Below are positions 1 to 5,523 of a DNA stretch of 6,989 nucleotides, piece after piece. This DNA comes from Acidobacteriaceae bacterium (lineage in GTDB: Bacteria; Acidobacteriota; Terriglobia; Terriglobales; Acidobacteriaceae). The stretch lies in NCBI GenBank assembly GCA_025462805.1, contig JAOAPJ010000022.1:1-6989 (forward strand). The letters run 5' to 3'. Positions within the stretch are counted from its first letter, which is position 1. Every line of letters starts with the position of its first letter. A program made the position numbers and the translations under genes. Under the pieces are notes generated by a model. That model was given only the letters and a program-made list of their open reading frames with translations. It searched no databases and was not told the origin of the DNA.

Positions 1-302
1 GCGTGCTCGCCGAGCTACGCCTCACACCCGTCCTGTGGAACGTGAATGCGCGCGACTGGAAGGCCAGCTCTGCAGCCGACATCGAGAGGCGGCTCGAACA
101 GGGGATCCGGCGCAACCAGCGGCGCACGCGCGGCAGCAATCTCCTGTTGCACGATGGCGGCCATCTCACCATGGGAACCGACCGGCGCCGCACGGTCACT
201 GCCGTCGCCAACCTGCTGGCAGGTGCGCCACGCGCAGGCATTCGCTTCGTAACCCTCGACCACTGGCTGCCTGCTCAGCCGGGCGATCCACTTCCCCTTT
301 GA
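1..302 (+). CDS. Polysaccharide deacetylase (NodB-homology domain), C-terminal fragment
   Basis: The 5' part lies outside the window; the first complete codon is at position 3 and the TGA stop is at 300-302, leaving 99 visible residues. The fragment resembles the last third of carbohydrate esterase family 4 / NodB-fold deacetylases. 'LWNVNARDW' (about residues 11-19) corresponds to the region that places an Arg and Trp near the active site. 'NLLLHDGGH' (about 46-54) corresponds to the late motif whose His assists catalysis. 'GIRFVTLDHW' is the usual closing strand, seen in family members as 'GYRFVTL'. Such enzymes remove N- or O-acetyl groups from glycans. The metal-binding Asp-His-His motifs lie upstream, so activity cannot be judged. 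The gene converges on the oxidoreductase, with 10 bp between the two stop codons. The fold is fairly sure; the substrate is unknown. Confidence 0.8.
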   Translation, partial: VLAELRLTPVLWNVNARDWKASSAADIERRLEQGIRRNQRRTRGSNLLLHDGGHLTMGTDRRRTVTAVANLLAGAPRAGIRFVTLDHWLPAQPGDPLPL

Positions 303-308
303 AGGGGA
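293..308. terminator. Short palindrome at the junction of two convergent genes, possible weak bidirectional terminator
   Basis: TCCCC (293-297) and GGGGA (304-308) form a 5-bp stem around TTTGAA, extendable to 7 bp if a 2-nt loop is allowed. It covers the stop of the deacetylase gene and lies against the stop of the oxidoreductase (313-315). That is where a shared terminator for convergent transcripts would sit. No run of T follows on either strand and the stem is short, so this is only a candidate. Confidence 0.25.
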
Positions 309-312
309 TTCC

Positions 313-1461
313 TCAGGTCGTCAGCAGGTCCCAGCCAAGCTGCAGCACGCCACCATCGCCTAGCCACTGCAGCGGCGTCTCTTCTACGTGGACCCGCAGC
401 ATGCGGGCGAACAGCTGTGGCGAACGGGCGAATGCCGCCAGCGTATGACGCCGCAGCAGAACGGAGCGATCCAGGAGCAGCATGGTCTGCGACATGAAGA
501 GCGGCACCCGGCTGATCTCGCGGCTTGCCTGCTCATATCCGCTGAGATCGTTGGCAACGATCGCGTCGGCCAGAGGCGTGGCCTGGTGGAAGCCAATGGA
601 CAGCCCCTCGCCTGTGATCGAATCGACCGAGCCCGATGCATCCCCCACCAGCGCAACCGGACCGCGCGTCCGCTGTTTCAGGCGGCGGCCCAGCGTCACC
701 GCCCCTCGCGCTGCACTGGTGCATGACGCGCGGGCAAGCCGGCCCTCAAGCTCCGGGAGCTCTCGAAGCGCATCCTGGAATGAGGCCTGCCTTTTCTTCG
801 AGAGGGAGATGACAACGCAGACCTGTTCGGAGCCAACCGGCGTCACGTATGCCTGCGCATGATTGCCCCAGTAGATCTCCACAAACCGGCTCCACGGCGC
901 AACGCCATAGTGACGGCGCAGCCCGATGCGGCGGCTCAGCACGCGCCCGCGATCCAGGCCGGCCCAATGCCGGATGCGCGACTGCAGCCCGTCCGCGCCC
1001 ACAATCCACCGGGCGCGAATGCGCCGGGCATCGAGCGCCAGCACGTCGCCGTCGAGACCAGTGATGCGCGTGCCCCAGTCCATCTGCACGCCAAGCTCCT
1101 CTGCACGAACCCGCAGCAGATCATGCATCACCGTGCGCCGGATCCCGCAGCCCGTCCCGCTGGTGAAGCACGCCTGTGCACGCTTGTCCGAACCGATGAA
1201 CCGAATGCCGGCGAAGGGCGCCGCCTCTGCCGAATCGACCGTCACGCCCAGGTCAGCGAGTGCCTTGAGCGCGTTCGGCATCAGCCCCTCGCCGCATGCC
1301 TTGTCGAGCGGCGGACGTGCCGCATCGACCACCGTGACCGAGAGTCCGCGCTGCGCGCACGCAATCGCCGTTGCCAGCCCGGCCGGTCCGCCGCCGGCCA
1401 CGCAGACGTCCATGTCGTACGAGCGCCCGTGCATCACCGCCGAACTGTGAGATACGCTCAT
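313..1461 (-). CDS. FAD-dependent oxidoreductase, geranylgeranyl reductase / aromatic-monooxygenase-like
   Basis: A 382-residue flavoprotein of typical length for the family. An N-terminal Rossmann strand carries the FAD motif GGGPAG (23-28), and an acidic residue ends beta-2 (VVDA, 44-47). 'KACGEGLMP' (54-62) is the second conserved block of the GGR-like branch. 'GADGLQSRIR' (155-164) is the DG motif. 'LVGDASGSVDSITGEGLSIG' (271-290) is the GD motif that binds the FAD ribityl/phosphate; its usual Pro is replaced by Ser281. Relatives reduce isoprenoid chains or hydroxylate/dehydrogenate aromatic and polyketide substrates, so the reaction cannot be fixed from sequence. The start follows the upstream aminotransferase stop by 8 bp with an overlapping Shine-Dalgarno sequence. 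Met10 and Met17 are alternative starts without a clear SD. The family assignment is strong; the substrate is unknown. Confidence 0.9.
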   Translation of the reverse strand: MSVSHSSAVMHGRSYDMDVCVAGGGPAGLATAIACAQRGLSVTVVDAARPPLDKACGEGLMPNALKALADLGVTVDSAEAAPFAGIRFIGSDKRAQACFTSGTGCGIRRTVMHDLLRVRAEELGVQMDWGTRITGLDGDVLALDARRIRARWIVGADGLQSRIRHWAGLDRGRVLSRRIGLRRHYGVAPWSRFVEIYWGNHAQAYVTPVGSEQVCVVISLSKKRQASFQDALRELPELEGRLARASCTSAARGAVTLGRRLKQRTRGPVALVGDASGSVDSITGEGLSIGFHQATPLADAIVANDLSGYEQASREISRVPLFMSQTMLLLDRSVLLRRHTLAAFARSPQLFARMLRVHVEETPLQWLGDGGVLQLGWDLLTT

Positions 1462-1463
1462 CG

Positions 1464-1469
1464 CTCCTC
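1464..1469 (-). promoter_or_regulatory. Ribosome binding site of the oxidoreductase, next to the aminotransferase stop codon
   Basis: On the minus strand the junction reads TGAGAGGAGCGATG. The aminotransferase TGA (1470-1472) is directly followed by GAGGAG, and the oxidoreductase ATG (1459-1461) comes two bases later. The spacer is shorter than usual, but the arrangement is typical of genes translated in succession by the same ribosomes and supports the chosen start and a shared mRNA. Confidence 0.6.
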
Positions 1470-2885
1470 TCAGAGCCGCACGGCCCGCGAGCCGATGCGC
1501 ATGGCATCCGACCAGAAGCCCGAGGACACGTGCAACGCGTCGACCGTCGCCCGGATCGCACCAAGGTAGCGCTCGATCTGCGCCTCTGTCACGACAAGCG
1601 GCGGCGCCACTTTCAATACCATGAAGTTATTGCCGCAGATCTGCGACAGAATCCCATGCTCGATGAACAGCCGGCGCACCACCATCTGGCCAAACATGCC
1701 CGGATGGATGGCTTTGCATGCTTCGAACGAGAGGCGCAGACGCAACTGCTGCGGTGGCTGAAAGACGATTCCGTTCATGAGGCCGGCACCGCGCACCTCG
1801 CGTACCATCTCATACTCGCCCAGCGCTTCGTTCAGCCTGCTGCGAAAGTCCTCGCCCACGGTTTGCGAGCGCTCCACCAGCCCTTCCTCATCGAGCACAG
1901 CCAGTGTCGCCAGTCCTGCCCGCATCGCGAGGCCGTTCTCGCTATAAGTGGACGTGTGAACGATCGCGCGCTTTAGCGATCCATACACCGCTTCGTAGAT
2001 CTCCTCGGTCATCAGCACGGCGGCACACGGAATCAGCCCGCCGCTGAGCGCCTTGGCCATCACCACCATGTCCGGCGAGACGCCGTAGTGCTGCATGGCG
2101 AGAAAGCGGCCGGTGCGGCCCATGCCAGTCTGCACCTCGTCCAGCGCGAACATGACGCCGTGGCGGCGGCAGATCTCCTCGACCGCCTTCAGGTACCCGG
2201 CCGGGGGCGACACCATTCCCGCCTCACCCTGAATCGGTTCGAGCACCACTGCGGCAATTTTCTCGCGGCGAATCACCTGCTCGATGGCCGCTGCGTCACC
2301 GAACGGCACCTCGAAGGTAGAGGCCAGCATCGGGCCGAAGCGCTCCCGCCAGAAGTCGCTGCCCATCAGCGACAGCGCGCCGCAGGTCAGCCCATGAAAG
2401 GCGCCCTTCGCATAGATGATTCCCTGCCGGCCGGTGCGCGCCCGCGCAAATTTGATGACCGACTCCACGCCCTCGCTGCCGCTGCTGCAGAAGAAGACCT
2501 TGCTCAGCTTGCCGCCCGCCCGGGACAGCAGCGCCTGGGCCAGCTCGCCCGCCGTCTCGGCGACATGGCTCTGCAGCATCGCCGGCCCGCGGCGGTCCAG
2601 CTCCGCCCGGAGCGCCTCCAGAATGCGCGGGTGATTGTGCCCGGTGTTGTGCACGCAGTAGCCGGAGAGGAAATCCAGAATGACGCGTCCGTCTTCCGTC
2701 GTCAGCTCGGTGCCCTCGCAGCGCGTGTACCGCACATTCATCTCGAGCAGCTCCAGCAGCCGCACCCACTCGGGGTTGACAGACTCCGCGTAGGCCGAAC
2801 TGGCCGCAGCCGCGGTCAGGACAGAAGACTCCATTTGCTCCAGCATAGGTGATGGTTGGACGCAGCACGATCCCCTAAGTTTCAT
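1470..2885 (-). CDS. Class III pyridoxal-phosphate aminotransferase
   Basis: A 471-residue fold-type I, class III (omega/ornithine-type) transaminase. Landmarks in order: 'HNTGHNHPRI' (79-88) of the substrate region; 'SSGSEGVES' (134-142), the PLP-phosphate loop; 'AFHG' (162-165), the aromatic/His pair stacking on the cofactor; 'LEPIQGEAG' (215-223); 'DEVQTGMGRTG' (249-259), with Asp249 contacting the pyridine nitrogen; 'MAKALSGG' (276-283), with Lys278 as the Schiff-base lysine; and 'HTSTYSENGLA' (310-320), with a Thr that usually contacts PLP phosphate from the other subunit. All expected catalytic residues are present. The family moves an amino group between an omega-amine and a 2-oxo acid; the substrate is not readable here. 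Hopanoid-type (HpnO-like) or lipid/polyketide amination are options to test. The start is uncertain: ATGs at 2885, 2846 and 2834 are all in frame and none has a well-spaced SD. It is followed closely by the oxidoreductase gene. Confidence 0.92.
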   Translation of the reverse strand: MKLRGSCCVQPSPMLEQMESSVLTAAAASSAYAESVNPEWVRLLELLEMNVRYTRCEGTELTTEDGRVILDFLSGYCVHNTGHNHPRILEALRAELDRRGPAMLQSHVAETAGELAQALLSRAGGKLSKVFFCSSGSEGVESVIKFARARTGRQGIIYAKGAFHGLTCGALSLMGSDFWRERFGPMLASTFEVPFGDAAAIEQVIRREKIAAVVLEPIQGEAGMVSPPAGYLKAVEEICRRHGVMFALDEVQTGMGRTGRFLAMQHYGVSPDMVVMAKALSGGLIPCAAVLMTEEIYEAVYGSLKRAIVHTSTYSENGLAMRAGLATLAVLDEEGLVERSQTVGEDFRSRLNEALGEYEMVREVRGAGLMNGIVFQPPQQLRLRLSFEACKAIHPGMFGQMVVRRLFIEHGILSQICGNNFMVLKVAPPLVVTEAQIERYLGAIRATVDALHVSSGFWSDAMRIGSRAVRL

Positions 2886-3303
2886 GGCCGCCTGCGTGCC
2901 TGCTTCGCGGCGCGCGCGTCAATCAAGGCAAAACCTATGAGGCAGAAGGCTTTGACAACATCAAGCAAACTCTGCGGCCGCGCCCCCTCAATGCAACGGT
3001 GTGCTACAAAGCCCGCTGTCATGCCCCTATGGCAACAAAACTAAACACAAATAAGACAATCGCAACAGGGCAGGCACAAAGACGAAGAGCAGCGGCAAGG
3101 CGTACGCGAACAGCTCGCGATGCTGGCCCGGCTACGAGCCGGTCCCAGGCAAGGGCGAACACGAGGAAGGGAGTTGCCGCAAGCAAGCGGCCAGCCGCAA
3201 CGGCGCAGAAGAAGCGAAACGCGAGGCTGCACGCAAGAAGCAGATGGCGCAGGACGGCAGGCAAGCGAACCACGCGCACCTGTGGCAGCACACACATCAG
3301 CCG
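2886..3303. other. 418-bp intergenic region between the aminotransferase and CPBP protease genes
   Basis: No intact gene is convincing here. The left part (2886-3028) must contain the leader, and presumably the promoter, of the minus-strand aminotransferase gene. On the minus strand TTGTCA occurs with TAGGTT 15 bases downstream, too poor a match to call a promoter. The right part (3061-3300) is very poor in T on the + strand: by hand count 13 T against 70 A in 240 bases. It reads as a Lys/Glu-rich polypeptide in one + frame, described separately. No tRNA-like fold, repeat array or transposon end was seen. Confidence 0.6.
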
Positions 3304-3307
3304 TTAG
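3029..3307 (+). pseudogene. Possible small Lys/Glu-rich protein gene with broken reading frame
   Basis: An ATG at 3029 opens 'MATKLNTNKTIATGQAQ', an AT-rich start typical of real N-termini, but this frame soon becomes Arg-rich with many AGA/AGG/CGA codons. The frame one base back (codons at 3079, 3082 and so on) then looks like protein: 'KTKSSGKAYANSSR', 'GYEPVPGKGEHEEGSCRKQA' (3130-3189), 'EEAKREAARKKQMAQ', 'HLWQHTHQ'. In this frame, over 58 codons from 3130, GC is about 72/48/76% at codon positions 1/2/3, the pattern expected of coding sequence. The frame is open from 3055 but has no ATG, GTG or TTG before 3244. Adding one A to the AAA run at 3078-3080 would join the two parts. The second frame lacks a stop near the end; removing one C around 3301-3302 would bring in the TAG at 3305-3307. 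No Shine-Dalgarno sequence is visible. It could be a decayed gene, a sequencing error, or chance. I do not recognise a named family. Confidence 0.35.
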
Positions 3308-4275
3308 CTTGGCTGGTCTTCGATATAGGGGTTGCGTCGGGCTGGAGCCCCGCGCCGGCCCCACCACAGCCACATCGCTGCTGCCATGATCAGCAGCAGC
3401 GGCAGGATGTAGAGGCTGCCCTCCGGCCCAGTCGGTCCCCCGCTCCACAAGAGCGGACCGACCGGGTGCTCGGCCAGCAGGTGTCCTCGCGTCACCATGC
3501 CGCTGTCCGGGGTGCCGTAGAAGAAACTCTGCGCCCAATCCCAGGTCGCGTGGAAACCAATGGCCCACCACAGCGAGCCGGTGTACCAAAGGCTGAGGCA
3601 GAAGACGAGCCCCACCGCGGCGGCCGAGAATAACCCGATGGGCGATTCTCCTTTGTTGGTGCCGTGAATCGCGCCAAACAGGATCGACATCAGCAGCGCT
3701 CCCCACCAGAAGCCCAGCCCCCGCGTCAGCGTGTACTGCAGGTACCCGCGCAGCAGCGACTCTTCAAAGATGCCGGCCAGCAGGAACATCAGCAGCCACG
3801 CCAGCCCATACTCCCAGGCCGCCGCCCCATGCAGCAGCCTGCCGCCGAACGCCAGATAGTTCGACTTCCACAGCACAGCCACCAGCGACGATAGCGCGAC
3901 GAATCCCCACACGCCGCCCCACAGGAAGCGCGCGAGGCGAGCGCGGCCCGCATACCCATAGACCAGTAAGCTGCGTCCTTCGATGCGCGCCATGATCCAG
4001 GTGGCAGTGAGGACAAGGATGGCGTTCGCTCCCTCTGACAGCATCCCAACCCAGGGAGAGAGAGGCTGCTTTCCATCAAATGGAGGGACGTGCAGCAGGA
4101 ATTGCAGCGTGAGATTCGCCAGCTCACCAAAGGTCACGACGATGACCACGAAAAGCAGCGCGCGCCAACCCGCGCGCAGTCCATCCGGACCGAAGAAGAT
4201 GTGCGATCGCATCGGCTGGTGGAGCCCTGTGTCTAGCGGCGTCAATCCCTCTGCTACAGATGTATCGTCGCGCAT
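3304..4275 (-). CDS. CPBP family intramembrane metalloprotease (CAAX prenyl protease 2 / Rce1-like, 'Abi' domain)
   Basis: A 323-residue integral membrane protein. The three hallmark motifs are present: EEslLRG (Glu171, Glu172, Arg176), FxxxH (Phe200, His204) and HxxxD in 'GFHATWDW' (His242, Asp246). Together they form the glutamate/histidine catalytic site of this non-zinc protease family. About eight hydrophobic segments can be seen, roughly at 38-62, 82-98, 117-137, 155-170, 187-202, 213-232, 234-252 and 287-305, and the C-terminus ends in a basic tail. Bacterial members are implicated in peptide maturation or immunity; prenyl-protein processing is the eukaryotic role. The target here is unknown. 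A short purine stretch AAGG lies just before the ATG; Met22, just before 'IFFGPDGLRAGWR', is a possible alternative start. It lies 51 bp downstream of tdh on the same strand with no clear terminator between, so co-transcription is possible. Confidence 0.9.
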   Translation of the reverse strand: MRDDTSVAEGLTPLDTGLHQPMRSHIFFGPDGLRAGWRALLFVVIVVTFGELANLTLQFLLHVPPFDGKQPLSPWVGMLSEGANAILVLTATWIMARIEGRSLLVYGYAGRARLARFLWGGVWGFVALSSLVAVLWKSNYLAFGGRLLHGAAAWEYGLAWLLMFLLAGIFEESLLRGYLQYTLTRGLGFWWGALLMSILFGAIHGTNKGESPIGLFSAAAVGLVFCLSLWYTGSLWWAIGFHATWDWAQSFFYGTPDSGMVTRGHLLAEHPVGPLLWSGGPTGPEGSLYILPLLLIMAAAMWLWWGRRGAPARRNPYIEDQPS

Positions 4276-4326
4276 AGCCTTATCCCATGCTCACTAATAC
4301 GGATTACCGCGCGCTCCGGTTCCCCG

Positions 4327-5364
4327 TCACCCGCGCAGACTGGTCCAGTCCAGCACCACTTTGCCCGTCTGCCCGGAGCGCATTGCCGCGAAACCCTGCT
4401 CAAACTCCGTATAGCTGAAGCGGTGGGTGATCACGGGTGAGATGTCCAGACCCGAATGGATCATCACCGACATCTTGTACCAGGTCTCATACATCTCGCG
4501 GCCGTAGATGCCTTTGATGGTGATCATGTTGAAGATCACCTTCGACCAGTCCAACGCTACTTCCTTCGCCGGTATGCCGAGCACCGCGATCTTTCCACCG
4601 TGCGACATGTTGTCGATCATGTCGCGGAAGGCCGCGCCATTGCCGGACATCTCAAGCCCCACGTCGAACCCTTCCTGCATCGCAAGCTGCTGCTGCACGT
4701 CGCGCAGCGACGTCTCCGTCGGATTTACCGCGAGCGTTGCGCCCATCTTCCGCGCCAGCTCCAGCCGGTACGGGTTCAAGTCTGTGATCACTACGTGCCG
4801 CGCCCCGGCCCGCTTCACCACCGGAATGCACATGATGCCAATAGGCCCTGCGCCCGTGATCAGCACATCCTCGCCCAGCACCGGGAAGGACAGCGCGGTA
4901 TGCACCGCGTTGCCGAACGGATCGAAGATCGCCGCGACCTCCTGGTTCACCGTGGGCTCGTGCCGCCAGATGTTGCTCATGGGCAGCGTCACAAATTCGG
5001 CGAACGCGCCCGGGCGGTTCACACCCACGCCCGAGGTAAACGCACACAGGTGTCGGCGGCCGGCAAGACAGTTGCGGCATCGCCCGCAGGTGACGTGGCC
5101 CTCCCCGCTGACGATGTCGCCGGGATGGAAGTCGCTGACATTCGATCCCACTTCCACTATCTCGCCGACAAACTCGTGGCCAATCACCATCGGCACGGGA
5201 ATTGTCTTCTGCGCCCACTCGTCCCAGTCATAGATATGCACGTCCGTCCCGCAGATGCCGGTGTAGCGCACGCGAATCAGCACATCGTTAATGCCGTACT
5301 CCGGCTCCGGTACATCCTCCAGCCACAGGCCGCGCTCCCGACGGCTCTTCGCCAATGCCTTCAT
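4327..5364 (-). CDS. tdh: L-threonine 3-dehydrogenase
   Basis: A zinc-dependent medium-chain dehydrogenase of 345 residues, nearly the same length as E. coli Tdh (341) and recognisably similar along its whole length. It oxidises L-threonine with NAD+ to 2-amino-3-oxobutyrate, which Kbl normally splits to glycine and acetyl-CoA; kbl is not in this window. Catalytic zinc ligands are Cys38 ('GICGTD'), His63 and Glu64 ('GHEFVG'). Structural zinc cysteines are 93, 96, 99 and 107. The NAD-binding loop is GAGPIG (171-176), with Asp195 after the second Rossmann strand. '[11 protein letters not shown]' (231-241) and '[16 protein letters not shown]' (283-298) are typical Tdh blocks. The frame stays open 35 codons further upstream, but ATG 5364 matches the family N-terminus 'MKALAK' and has a good SD (AGGGAG) four bases before it. 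Confidence 0.97.
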   Translation of the reverse strand: MKALAKSRRERGLWLEDVPEPEYGINDVLIRVRYTGICGTDVHIYDWDEWAQKTIPVPMVIGHEFVGEIVEVGSNVSDFHPGDIVSGEGHVTCGRCRNCLAGRRHLCAFTSGVGVNRPGAFAEFVTLPMSNIWRHEPTVNQEVAAIFDPFGNAVHTALSFPVLGEDVLITGAGPIGIMCIPVVKRAGARHVVITDLNPYRLELARKMGATLAVNPTETSLRDVQQQLAMQEGFDVGLEMSGNGAAFRDMIDNMSHGGKIAVLGIPAKEVALDWSKVIFNMITIKGIYGREMYETWYKMSVMIHSGLDISPVITHRFSYTEFEQGFAAMRSGQTGKVVLDWTSLRG

Positions 5365-5368
5365 GTAT

Positions 5369-5374
5369 CTCCCT
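5369..5374 (-). promoter_or_regulatory. Ribosome binding site that fixes the tdh start
   Basis: The minus strand reads AGGGAG-ATAC-ATG. The near-consensus SD with a four-base spacer, together with homology beginning at this Met, rules out the 35-codon-longer reading that begins at 5469. Confidence 0.8.
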
Positions 5375-5375
5375 G

Positions 5376-5392
5376 ATCCATTGTTGATGGAT
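5376..5392. promoter_or_regulatory. Perfect inverted repeat beside the tdh ribosome binding site
   Basis: ATCCAT (5376-5381), the spacer TGTTG, then ATGGAT (5387-5392) form a perfect 6-bp inverted repeat one base upstream of the tdh SD. It could be a half-site pair for a repressor or a small RNA hairpin that affects translation. No regulator gene is visible nearby, and a 6-bp repeat can occur by chance. Confidence 0.3.
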
Positions 5393-5471
5393 GGCGACTG
5401 CTCAGCACACGCAACTTCACAGTTTATCGCGCAGCCCGAACGCCTAATCTCGAACCGCAATCTGGACATAC

Positions 5472-5503
5472 GAAAGGGGCGCGGCCCAGGCCACGCCCCT
5501 TCC
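5472..5503 (-). terminator. Rho-independent-like terminator hairpin after the GH38 mannosidase gene
   Basis: The arms 5472-5486 and 5489-5503 pair over 15 positions with a very tight loop (effectively four to six bases) and a GC-rich core, GGGGCG/CGCCCC. The two imperfect pairs (5473/5502 and 5482/5493) are A-C mismatches if the + strand is transcribed but G-U pairs in minus-strand RNA. The hairpin therefore suits the minus transcript leaving the mannosidase gene, whose stop is 20 bases upstream. The following U tract is short (UUUCGU), so efficiency may be modest or Rho-assisted. Confidence 0.65.
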
Positions 5504-5523
5504 TTTCCGCCCTACTGATCCGG

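Noticed and set aside
859..1569. 236-codon + strand frame opposite the oxidoreductase
   Set aside because: It is antisense to a flavoprotein with all its cofactor motifs; composition is Arg/Ala/Pro-rich and no domain is recognisable.
2952..2957. TTGACA, a perfect -35 hexamer on the + strand
   Set aside because: The bases 16-18 positions downstream are GC-rich (around CGGCCG) and give no -10 element.
2974..2981. GCGGCCGC palindrome
   Set aside because: An 8-bp GC palindrome of this kind is expected by chance in GC-rich DNA and has no accompanying structure.
3019..3297. Hydrophobic 92-residue minus-strand reading frame just after the CPBP stop, tempting as a co-transcribed membrane peptide
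   Set aside because: Its second codon positions line up with those of the proposed Lys/Glu-rich + frame, so Lys/Glu codons automatically become Leu/Phe codons on the other strand. It has no SD. Codon-position GC cannot separate the two readings, so the rejection is not absolute.
4276..4326. Possible terminator or promoter between tdh and the CPBP gene
   Set aside because: Only very short, imperfect GC repeats and a 4-bp TAAT/ATTA pair are visible; there is no T tract and no credible -35/-10 pair.
4456..5376. Long + strand open frame of 306 codons opposite tdh
   Set aside because: It is antisense to a clearly identified, fully conserved gene; it is His/Arg-rich and arises from the GC-rich third positions of tdh.
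5365..5469. 35-codon N-terminal extension of tdh beginning at 5469
   Set aside because: Similarity to known Tdh proteins begins exactly at the Met encoded at 5364, which has a good SD; the extension resembles no family sequence and overlaps the likely promoter region.
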